Shown here one piece after another: positions 31,896-38,857 of a stretch of DNA of 64,000 nucleotides. The notes beneath the pieces were generated by a model. It was not told the origin of the DNA and ran no database searches. It was given only the letters and a program-made list of their open reading frames with translations. The position numbers were made by a program, and so were the translations under genes. Source of the DNA: Williamsia sterculiae. Lineage in GTDB: Bacteria > Actinomycetota > Actinomycetes > Mycobacteriales > Mycobacteriaceae. Within the stretch, counting starts at the first letter, position 1, and every line of letters starts with the position of its first letter. Where the stretch lies: positions 1 to 64,000 of the forward strand of contig NZ_FTNT01000008.1 in the NCBI RefSeq assembly GCF_900156495.1. Reading direction: 5' to 3'.

Positions 31896-32492
31896 ATGAG
31901 AACCCCGCCGAACACGACCCCGACCGTCCACCGCGCCGGGTCGCACCCGCGCGACCGTCCGTGGCGACCGGTCGCGGTGGTGACCGTGCTCGAGATCGCC
32001 GTGCTGGTCGTGGGCCTGTGGGTCGCGCCGTCACCGGCGTCGGCCACGCCGATCAGCGCGTCGACCGGCGGCTACGGCTGGCCGATCCAACCGCGTCCCA
32101 GGGTGGTGACCCCGTTCTCACCGGGTGAGCACCGGTGGCAGCCGGGCCATCGCGGCGTGGATCTGGCCGCCGCGCCGGGGACGGTGGTGGTCGCCGCCGG
32201 AGCGGGGACCGTCCACCACGTGGGCGTCGTCGCCGGACGGCCGGTGGTGTCGATCCTGCACCCGGATGGTCTGCTGACCACCTACGAACCGGTGGACCCC
32301 GGCGTCCGTGCGGGTCAATCCGTCGCCCGTGGGGATCCGATCGGCACGTTGCTCGCCGGCCACCCTGGCTGTCCGACCGCGGGGTGTCTGCACTGGGGCG
32401 CGCGCCGGGGGGCGGGGCATGCGGCGACGTACCTCAACCCGCTGGGCCTGGTGAGCGCGTTGCGGGTGCGGTTGCTGCCGCTGGAGCGGTGA
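31896..32492 (+). CDS. M23-family (LytM) peptidase, secreted
   Basis: A 198-aa cell-wall peptidase or LytM-like regulator. After a basic N-terminus there is one hydrophobic segment (about 26-46) and a signal-cleavage-like APSPASA. The LytM domain shows the metal ligands in GHRGVDLA and the closing HWGARR. It corresponds in position to Rv2891. The first zinc-site histidine motif and the last HxH variant (LHWG) look usable, so activity is plausible. Confidence 0.88.
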   Translation: MRTPPNTTPTVHRAGSHPRDRPWRPVAVVTVLEIAVLVVGLWVAPSPASATPISASTGGYGWPIQPRPRVVTPFSPGEHRWQPGHRGVDLAAAPGTVVVAAGAGTVHHVGVVAGRPVVSILHPDGLLTTYEPVDPGVRAGQSVARGDPIGTLLAGHPGCPTAGCLHWGARRGAGHAATYLNPLGLVSALRVRLLPLER

Positions 32493-32496
32493 TCGC

Positions 32497-33417
32497 TCAC
32501 GCCCGCGGGTGCGCCTGGGCGTGGACCGCCCGCAGTCGTTCCACGCCGACGTGGGTGTAGAGCTGGGTGGTCGCCAGCGACGCGTGACCGAGCAGTTCCT
32601 GCACCACCCGCAGATCGGCACCACCTTCGAGCAGATGCGTGGCGGCGGAGTGCCGGAATCCGTGCGGCCCGATGTCGGGAGCGTCGGGACGGGTCGCGAC
32701 CACCCGATGCACCACCGTCCGCGCGGCCCGCTGATCGAGCCGTCGCCCCCGTACCCCCAGGAGCAGAGCGTCACCGGATGCGGCGGTGGCGAGGTCACCG
32801 CGCCCGCCGCGCAGCCAGGTCTGCACCGCGTCGCGGGCCGGGGCGCCGAACGGGACGGTGCGCTCCTTGTTGCCCTTGCCGAGCACTCGCAGCACCGACC
32901 GGGAGAAGTCGACGTCGCCGACGTCGAGCCCGCACAACTCCCCCACCCGGATGCCCGTGGCGTACAGCACCTCGACGATGACCCGGTCACGCTGGGCCAC
33001 CGGATCACCGGTGCCGTCGGACGGGTCGGTGCGCAGGGAGTCGAGCACGTCGGAGACCTGATCGGTGCCGAGTACCGACGGCAGCACGCGGTGCGCCTTC
33101 GGTGCCTCCAGTCGTGTCGACGGGTCAGTACCCAGCAGGCCGTCGCGCGTGGCCCAGGCGCAGAACGACTTCACCGACGACACCCGGCGCGCGACCGTCG
33201 TGCGCGCGGAACCGCGGCGTGCGGTCTCGGCCAGCCAGGCCCGGAGCACCGCGAGATCGATGTCACCGACACCCACACCCCGTGCCCCCGCGAAACTGAC
33301 CAGCGACCGGACGTCGCCGAGGTATGCGCGCACGGTGTGGGCGCTGCGCCCTTGTTCGAGGCGCAGAAAGGCCGCGTAGTCGTCGAAGACGTCACCGGAG
33401 GACACGTCCACCACCAC
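32497..33417 (-). CDS. xerC: tyrosine recombinase XerC
   Basis: Chromosome dimer resolution recombinase acting at dif with XerD. The catalytic domain shows [13 protein letters not shown] (first Arg), [17 protein letters not shown] (HxxR) and [15 protein letters not shown] (His and the nucleophilic Tyr). The N-terminal SAM-like domain starts at [23 protein letters not shown] at 33417 is taken as start; a TTG at 33441 would lengthen it by eight residues. Confidence 0.93.
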   Translation of the reverse strand: MVVDVSSGDVFDDYAAFLRLEQGRSAHTVRAYLGDVRSLVSFAGARGVGVGDIDLAVLRAWLAETARRGSARTTVARRVSSVKSFCAWATRDGLLGTDPSTRLEAPKAHRVLPSVLGTDQVSDVLDSLRTDPSDGTGDPVAQRDRVIVEVLYATGIRVGELCGLDVGDVDFSRSVLRVLGKGNKERTVPFGAPARDAVQTWLRGGRGDLATAASGDALLLGVRGRRLDQRAARTVVHRVVATRPDAPDIGPHGFRHSAATHLLEGGADLRVVQELLGHASLATTQLYTHVGVERLRAVHAQAHPRA

Positions 33418-33465
33418 AGTCGGCGTTCGCCGCCCGCGCAAGCCGACGCACCGGAGTCGGTCGGA

Positions 33466-34314
33466 TCACCCCGCGGGCTGGGCGGCCTCCTCCTCACGCC
33501 GGAGGTCGCTCTTCCACTCGCGGAAGCCCTCCTCGGTGCGACCGCGGCGCCAGTATCCCGAGATCGAGGCGTTGGCCGCGCTCACCGACCGCTCCCTGCG
33601 GATGTACTTGCGCAGGTTGTGCATGACCGCGGCGGCCTCCCCGTGGATGAACACCTGCGGGTCGCCGTCGAGCCATTCGGAGGATCGGACCGCGGCGACC
33701 AGGGGCGCGTTGTCTCCCGCCCCCTCGTCGTCGACCTCGAAGGAACTCGCGCCCCGATGTACCCAGGTGATGTCAGCCCCGCTGGGCGCGGTCAGTTCGA
33801 TCTCGTCGTCGGGACCGGAGACCTCGATGAACGCCTTGACCCGAGCGGTGTCGGGCATGCCTTCGAGCGCCGCCGCCAACGCGGGCAACCCGGACTCGTC
33901 GGCGGCGAGCAGGTGCCAGGATGCCTCGGGGTCGGGTCGGTATCCGCTACCCGGGCCGACCAAGGCGATCTCGTCACCCGCCTCGGCGTCTGCCGCCCAC
34001 GGACCCGCGACACCCTCGGAGCCGTGGACGACGAAGTCGATGGCGAGCTCACCGCGGCCGGAGTCCACGGATCGGACGGTGTAGGTCCGCAACGTCGGCT
34101 GCGCGTCCGCCGGGAGTTCCGCTCGGATCCGTTGCAGATCGAACGGATCCGGATACTCGGCGCCGGCCACCGGGAAGATCAGTTTGACGTAGGCGTCGGT
34201 GTCCTCGGTCGCCTCGAACTGGGCGAACCCCGGACCGCCGAGGAACACCCGCACCATGTGTGGGGTCAGCCATTGCTTCCGCTGGACCGTCAGCGTGATC
34301 GCAGTTCTCGCCAT
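33466..34314 (-). CDS. siderophore-interacting FAD-binding protein (ViuB-like)
   Basis: Flavin reductase-like protein of 282 aa that releases iron from ferric siderophores. It contains the FAD-binding beta barrel (LRTYTVRSVD), the VGPGSGYRPDP turn and the C-terminal SIP domain (VFIHGEAAAVMHNLRKYIRRE). It corresponds to Rv2895c. A palindromic IdeR-like site lies 45 bp upstream of the ATG, consistent with iron control. Confidence 0.92.
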   Translation of the reverse strand: MARTAITLTVQRKQWLTPHMVRVFLGGPGFAQFEATEDTDAYVKLIFPVAGAEYPDPFDLQRIRAELPADAQPTLRTYTVRSVDSGRGELAIDFVVHGSEGVAGPWAADAEAGDEIALVGPGSGYRPDPEASWHLLAADESGLPALAAALEGMPDTARVKAFIEVSGPDDEIELTAPSGADITWVHRGASSFEVDDEGAGDNAPLVAAVRSSEWLDGDPQVFIHGEAAAVMHNLRKYIRRERSVSAANASISGYWRRGRTEEGFREWKSDLRREEEAAQPAG

Positions 34315-34358
34315 GTCGCCTCCCGACTCGCAGTTCCGACTCGACCATACACTTCGAT

Positions 34359-34372
34359 TTAGGGGACCCTAA
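34359..34372. promoter_or_regulatory. IdeR/DtxR-like iron box
   Basis: TTAGGGGACCCTAA is a 6-2-6 inverted repeat whose TTAGG/CCTAA arms match the ends of the IdeR consensus. It sits in the 54-bp gap between dprA and the siderophore-interacting protein gene, in the promoter position of the latter. It is shorter than the full 19-bp box, so binding strength is uncertain. Confidence 0.55.
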
Positions 34373-35538
34373 TTCGACGTATCCCGCTCGGCGGCCAGGC
34401 GCCAGGTGGAGCCGTCGCCGACCACCAGACCGTGGGCCTCCATCATCGCCAGGGCCGGCCGGACCTCCGCGGCCGTGAGACCGCTGGTCACCGCGATCTC
34501 GGTGACGGTAACCGCGCCGTGACGCGGGATCGCGTCGTGGGCACGACGTCCGGTCTCGTCGAGGATGTCGGTCACCCGATCGGTGACGACCGGCCGGCCA
34601 CCCAGGGCAGAGTCGCCGACCCGACCGCCGTCGGGCGCGACCAGACGCGACACCGCCCCGGCGTCGACCACCAGGTGCGCCTGTCCGTCGGCGATCATCC
34701 GGTGACACCCCAGCGACGTTGCGGAGGTGACCGGCCCCGGCACCGCGCCGAGGGGGACGTCGAGTTTGCGAGCCCACGCAGCGGTGTTGGCGGCGCCACT
34801 TCGCGCACCCGCCTCCACCACGATCACCGCTGACGAGAGGGCGGCGACCAGACGGTTGCGGGTGAGGAACCGGTGCTTGGCCGCCGTGGTCCCGGGCGCG
34901 TACTCGGTGATCACGAGCCCGGTGGACGCGATCTCGGAGAGCAGGCGGGCGTGGCCCGCCGGGTAGTCACGGTCGATGCCGCAGGCCAACACGGCCACCG
35001 TGGTCCCGCCCGAGGCGAGCGTCGCCCGATGGGCCACCCCGTCGATACCGTAGGCACCGCCGGACACCGTCGACCACCCGTCCAGGACCAGATCGGAACT
35101 CAGCCGCGCGGTGACGTGTTCGCCGTAACTCGAGGCGGCCCGAGACCCGACCAGAGCCACCGACCGGCCCACCACGTCGCTGAGCGGTGCCTGCCCACGC
35201 ACCCACAGCGCCAACGGCGGACCGCCTCGCGTCGCGGTGTCGGCGACGGACAGGCGCAACAGTTGCCAGGCCGGCCACTCGGCGTCGTCGGGGGTGATCA
35301 ACCGAGCGTCCACCGCCTCGGCGACGCGCAGGTGGTCGACGGCGCAGTCGAGGTGATGACGCGCCTCGGTCGCAGCGCGGACGTCACGATGACGCCCGGG
35401 AAGCGGGGTTCGATCGCGGATGGCCCCGGCGGCCTCCACGGGACCGACCTCGGCGACCAGGTTCGCGACCGCCGCACAGGGTGGTTCGGCGACGGCGGCC
35501 AGGTAGGCCCAGGCCGATCGGACGGTGTCGTCGGTCAT
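34369..35538 (-). CDS. dprA: DNA processing protein DprA/Smf
   Basis: A 389-aa single-strand DNA-binding protein that loads RecA onto incoming DNA. The Rossmann core shows VALVGSRAASSYGEH, SGGAYGIDGVAHRATLASGGTTVAVLACG and VVEAGARSGAANTA, and the C-terminus has a winged-helix domain. It starts on an ATGA overlap with the comM stop, so the two are translationally coupled. Confidence 0.95.
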   Translation of the reverse strand: MTDDTVRSAWAYLAAVAEPPCAAVANLVAEVGPVEAAGAIRDRTPLPGRHRDVRAATEARHHLDCAVDHLRVAEAVDARLITPDDAEWPAWQLLRLSVADTATRGGPPLALWVRGQAPLSDVVGRSVALVGSRAASSYGEHVTARLSSDLVLDGWSTVSGGAYGIDGVAHRATLASGGTTVAVLACGIDRDYPAGHARLLSEIASTGLVITEYAPGTTAAKHRFLTRNRLVAALSSAVIVVEAGARSGAANTAAWARKLDVPLGAVPGPVTSATSLGCHRMIADGQAHLVVDAGAVSRLVAPDGGRVGDSALGGRPVVTDRVTDILDETGRRAHDAIPRHGAVTVTEIAVTSGLTAAEVRPALAMMEAHGLVVGDGSTWRLAAERDTSN

Positions 35539-36137
35539 GCGTACCCCCGATCCCGGAACAACAATGCCTGTGCGACCTCGGACTCGGTCGGGGACTCACC
35601 GCCGCGTAGATCGCACAACGTCCATGCCAACCGCAGCGCGCGGTCGGCTCCTCGCGCGGTGACGCGACCGTCGCGCAGGAACAACTCGATCGGACGGGTC
35701 ACCGTGGGCGATAGTCGGAACCGTTGCCGTAGAGCCGATCCCGGCACCTCCGAGTTGGTGAGCCAACCGTGGTCGGACCAGCGGTCGATGGCCGCCGCGC
35801 GCGCTGCCATCACCCGTGCCCGAACCAGCGCGCTCGACTCCCCCACGGGGTTCATCAGCGCCGCGTTACCGGGTGGATCCATGCGTACCCGGATATCGAC
35901 CCGATCCATCAGCGGGCCGGACAGGCGACCGAGGTAGCGCCTGCGGGTGGTCGCCGAGCAGATGCAGTCGACGTCGTTGGCCGGTGCGCAGGGGCACGGA
36001 TTGGCGGCCAGGATCAGCTGGAACCGCGCAGGGTAGGCGGCGGTCCCATCCCGCCGCGGGACGCGGATCTCGCCCTCCTCCAGCGGTGTTCGCAACGTGT
36101 CGAGCACCTTCGGACTCAGTTCGGCACATTCGTCGGA
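35535..36137 (-). pseudogene. comM: comM (YifB, Mg-chelatase-like AAA+) 3' fragment, truncated by element insertion
   Basis: Only the C-terminal ~200 residues remain. Host-type reading resumes at DECAELSPKVLDTLRTPLEEG, within the Walker B/post-Walker region, and continues through FQLILAANPCPC, the zinc-like CXXC cluster and the C-terminal lid to the stop. Upstream of the Asp codon (36132-36134) the frame enters foreign sequence and meets a TAG. The P-loop half of the protein is missing from the window and is expected beyond the right end of the element. Confidence 0.93.
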
Positions 36138-36160
36138 TGAAACAGAAGGACACCCAACCT
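36125..36160. other. attL junction of the integrated element (approximate)
   Basis: The change from comM coding sequence to element sequence falls about 36132-36145, some 45 bp upstream of the integrase ATG. A short core is expected for a serine integrase, so its exact edges cannot be fixed without the other junction or an uninterrupted comM. Confidence 0.75.
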
Positions 36161-36168
36161 GCTATAAT
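36160..36168 (+). promoter_or_regulatory. extended -10 promoter of the integrase
   Basis: TGCTATAAT is a perfect extended -10 element. It predicts a transcript start around 36175, leaving only about ten bases of leader before the ATG at 36186. No good -35 is visible in the attL sequence. Because the promoter lies right by the junction, integration may change its activity. Confidence 0.65.
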
Positions 36169-36185
36169 TAGGTTAGGTAACGACA

Positions 36186-37664
36186 ATGTACGACAGTCCA
36201 CACCCCCACCAGCGCAACATCATTCAGCCTTCAGCTGCAATCTACTCCCGCATCTCGTCGGACAAGACGGGAGCTGGGTTGGGGGTCGAGCGACAGGAGG
36301 CGGACTGTCGGGAACTTGCCGAACGGCTCGGAGTGAGCGTTGATCATGTACTCGTCGACAACGACCTCAGCGCCTACTCCGGGAAGCCGCGCCCTGCGTA
36401 CGAGGAACTGGTCGAACTGATCAAGACCGGGGGAATCGACTATGTGCTCGCGTGGCACACCGACCGGCTGCATCGCTCAACGACGGAGCTTGAGGACTAT
36501 GTGACGTACTCCGAACAGGGCCACGTCGCGACGCACACGGTCAAGGCCGGCCACCTCGACCTGGCTACCTCCTCCGGTCGATTCCAAGCGCGCATCATCG
36601 GGGCGGCAGCACGCTACGAGGTCGAGCACATGGTGGAGCGACAGAAGGCGGCAAAGCTCCAGGCAGCGCGTGAGGGGAAGTACCTCGGTGGTCAGCGCCC
36701 GTTCGGTTTCGAGCCTCGGCGTGTGTCCCTCCGCGAAACCGAAGCCGCCTTGATCCGCGAGATGGCCACGGCGGTCATCGCTGGCGGCTCGTACTGGTCC
36801 GTCGCGGTCGACCTGAACCGCCGCGGCGTCACCACACAGCACGGCAAGGAGTGGAACGCGTTGAAGGTGCGCAACGTGCTCATCCGCCCCATCAACGCCG
36901 GCATCGTTCGACACGAGGGAGTCGACCACCTTGCCCAGTCCCCCGCCATCCTGACTAAGACGGAGTGGCAGCAGCTGCACGTGGCCATCGAGCGCAATCG
37001 TCGAAAGTCGTCACACCCAGGGGTTTATCGAAAGCATCTACTGACAGGCTTCCTCTACTGCGGTGAGTGCGGCCAAGCCCTGCGTCATAAGAGCAAACAG
37101 CAACGTGACGGGTCATACCGAACCTGCGTCGCCTGCGGGACCACCGACAGTGAAACCGGACTAATGCGGGGGTGCGGGCGTGTATCCCGAATGTCAGACC
37201 CCATCCTCGACCTCGTTACCGACGCCGTGGTGTACCGCCTGAGCACGCCAGAACTCGTACAGGCGATGCGGGAAGCCGAAGGCACCTCGGACACAATCGA
37301 AGAGTTGCGGACTCGTCAGGCGACGATCGATGCGCGGATCGCGGAGGCTACGTCCGACTACTACATCAATCGGTTGCTGACGCGGGACCAGTTCGAAGCG
37401 ACCAAGGCCCAGCTCGACGCCGAGTTACAGTCCATCAGTCGTGCGCTCGGGCGGGAGACATCGCTGCTGGCCAACGCGGAGACCGAAGCTGACTTCCCCG
37501 CGACGTGGGACAACGCGACGCTGCAGTGGAGACGCACCATCCTTGCGGAACTGATCAATCAGATCATCGTGCATCGACGACCACGCGTGCCCGGCTACAC
37601 CTACCCCGGCTACAAGCAATGGCGGTTTGATCCGGACCTGATCGAGATCAGGTGGCGGGTGTAG
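36186..37664 (+). CDS. large serine recombinase (phage integrase)
   Basis: A 492-aa site-specific recombinase that joins attP and attB. The N-terminal resolvase domain holds the catalytic Ser24 in YSRIS and the conserved DNDLSAYSGK and HTDRLHRS blocks. The recombinase domain (about 165-265) is followed by a zinc ribbon with CGECG and CVACG, then a coiled-coil region and C-terminal basic segment. Size and order match phiC31/Bxb1-type integrases. It is the first gene after the comM junction, so it very probably directs integration there. No recombination directionality factor was recognised. Confidence 0.96.
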   Translation: MYDSPHPHQRNIIQPSAAIYSRISSDKTGAGLGVERQEADCRELAERLGVSVDHVLVDNDLSAYSGKPRPAYEELVELIKTGGIDYVLAWHTDRLHRSTTELEDYVTYSEQGHVATHTVKAGHLDLATSSGRFQARIIGAAARYEVEHMVERQKAAKLQAAREGKYLGGQRPFGFEPRRVSLRETEAALIREMATAVIAGGSYWSVAVDLNRRGVTTQHGKEWNALKVRNVLIRPINAGIVRHEGVDHLAQSPAILTKTEWQQLHVAIERNRRKSSHPGVYRKHLLTGFLYCGECGQALRHKSKQQRDGSYRTCVACGTTDSETGLMRGCGRVSRMSDPILDLVTDAVVYRLSTPELVQAMREAEGTSDTIEELRTRQATIDARIAEATSDYYINRLLTRDQFEATKAQLDAELQSISRALGRETSLLANAETEADFPATWDNATLQWRRTILAELINQIIVHRRPRVPGYTYPGYKQWRFDPDLIEIRWRV

Positions 37665-37672
37665 TAACCCCC

Positions 37673-38317
37673 TCACACCGAATCGCGTAGTCGCTTCATG
37701 ATTTCGGTCGCACGCAGGAACATCTGGGTTCCATTCTCGTTCGCGGCCTCGATCTTGTTGTTGAGGTGCGGCAGCAGCCCACTCGCCTTCACGATTTGCA
37801 AGACGTTGATGACCTGAAAGTGGTCTTCAACTAGCTCTGACACCATGTCGACGAGCTCATGGATGTCATTCTTAACATCCGGGCTGGCGTTGGTCGCTTC
37901 GATCTTGCGGACAACCACGTTCTCGGCTTCGTGAACGGTTTCGGACACCAAGTCCTTAGCGTAGCCGATGTCATGGCTAATGCCGTAGTCAAGAATTACA
38001 GCTGCAAGCTGCGCGAGTCCCTTGTTGCGGTATCGGTAGAAGGTTGACGTAGCGACCACTTCACGGACTCGTCCGGCTGATTCGTTGACGGGCACTCCTA
38101 GGGCCTGCTGTGCAGCGTTAGCGTTGTTGCTTGATCCAAGTTGGGCGACCAGATTCGACAACACATCGACTGTCTCGGCGAGTGAACCATCACCGAGGCA
38201 CTTTCTGATGATCTCTGGGTTTACGAGACCCAAGTTTCCAACCTCTAGGTCACCACCAGCACACAGCTGTTTCAATTCCGTAACTATTCGATCCTGCGGC
38301 GTCTTAGGCGACGTCAT
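37673..38317 (-). CDS. unknown protein, accessory gene next to integrase
   Basis: A 214-aa mostly helical protein without a recognised domain. GGAGGTGG precedes the ATG at 38317. Its base composition is clearly AT-richer than the host genes and than the phage structural genes. The sequence is rich in Val, Glu and Asn with several amphipathic helices and no membrane segment. The position beside the integrase, opposite to it and convergent, suits a lysogeny-expressed cargo gene such as a superinfection or defence factor, but this is inference. Confidence 0.7.
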   Translation of the reverse strand: MTSPKTPQDRIVTELKQLCAGGDLEVGNLGLVNPEIIRKCLGDGSLAETVDVLSNLVAQLGSSNNANAAQQALGVPVNESAGRVREVVATSTFYRYRNKGLAQLAAVILDYGISHDIGYAKDLVSETVHEAENVVVRKIEATNASPDVKNDIHELVDMVSELVEDHFQVINVLQIVKASGLLPHLNNKIEAANENGTQMFLRATEIMKRLRDSV

Positions 38318-38320
38318 CAA

Positions 38321-38661
38321 CCACCTCCGAGTAGAACAACTTGAAACTACCTGAGAATTATTGGGAACACTTGGTACGGATCGCCACAGTTACGGATTCT
38401 CAAAAATTCGCGCGATCAGACTACTTGTGCCCAATGCTTCTCACACGCTGGACCTGTCTGGTTTGCCGGTTTACGGTGAAGGAGCAATCAGGTCTGACCT
38501 GGGGGTATGTGTTCCTCGACAACTTCATACGAGCCGAAAGGCTCCTTCGTCCTCATCGCCAGGGCGGCACGAGCACCCAGAGCGTGGTGCCCGCCCAAGG
38601 CGACGAGCTCTTGTGTGAGATGTCCTGCTAGGTCACTTCGGTTCAAGAAAGGAGGAACCTT
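38321..38661. other. AT-rich intergenic region, probable divergent promoters
   Basis: About 340 bp between the orphan gene and the small membrane protein gene. Short frames are present on both strands but none has a ribosome-binding site or recognisable content. It probably holds the promoters of both flanking genes and could hold operators. Confidence 0.5.
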
Positions 38662-38820
38662 ATGAAAAACTCAACTGGTTTGCTGTGGGCGCTTGCCGCC
38701 TTGCTTATCGCTGCGTCATACTTCGGACCCATTCTGGTCCAGTCGTACGGCGTGATTGTGCTGATCGGCATCATCATTTTGGTGCTCTTGTTGATCTCCG
38801 GCTTCTTCCGACGGCGTTAG
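38662..38820 (+). CDS. 52-aa two-helix membrane peptide upstream of VirD4-like ATPase
   Basis: A strong AAAGGAGG ribosome-binding site sits seven bases ahead of the ATG. The peptide is almost entirely hydrophobic, with one helix about residues 6-22 and a second about 27-46, and ends in FFRRR. It lies 37 bp ahead of the ATPase gene on the same strand, so it may be a membrane partner of that ATPase. Its size escapes standard ORF cut-offs. Confidence 0.8.
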   Translation: MKNSTGLLWALAALLIAASYFGPILVQSYGVIVLIGIIILVLLLISGFFRRR

Positions 38821-38857
38821 TACGAACAGTTGATTATTCGCCCAAAAGTTAGCGAAT

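Noticed and set aside
36125-36200. tRNA-type attachment site
   Set aside because: No tRNA gene is present; the junction lies in comM, as fits a serine rather than tyrosine integrase.
38341-38631. 96-codon plus-strand frame ahead of the small membrane peptide
   Set aside because: No ribosome-binding site, overlaps alternative frames of similar length and shows no domain; better read as promoter region.
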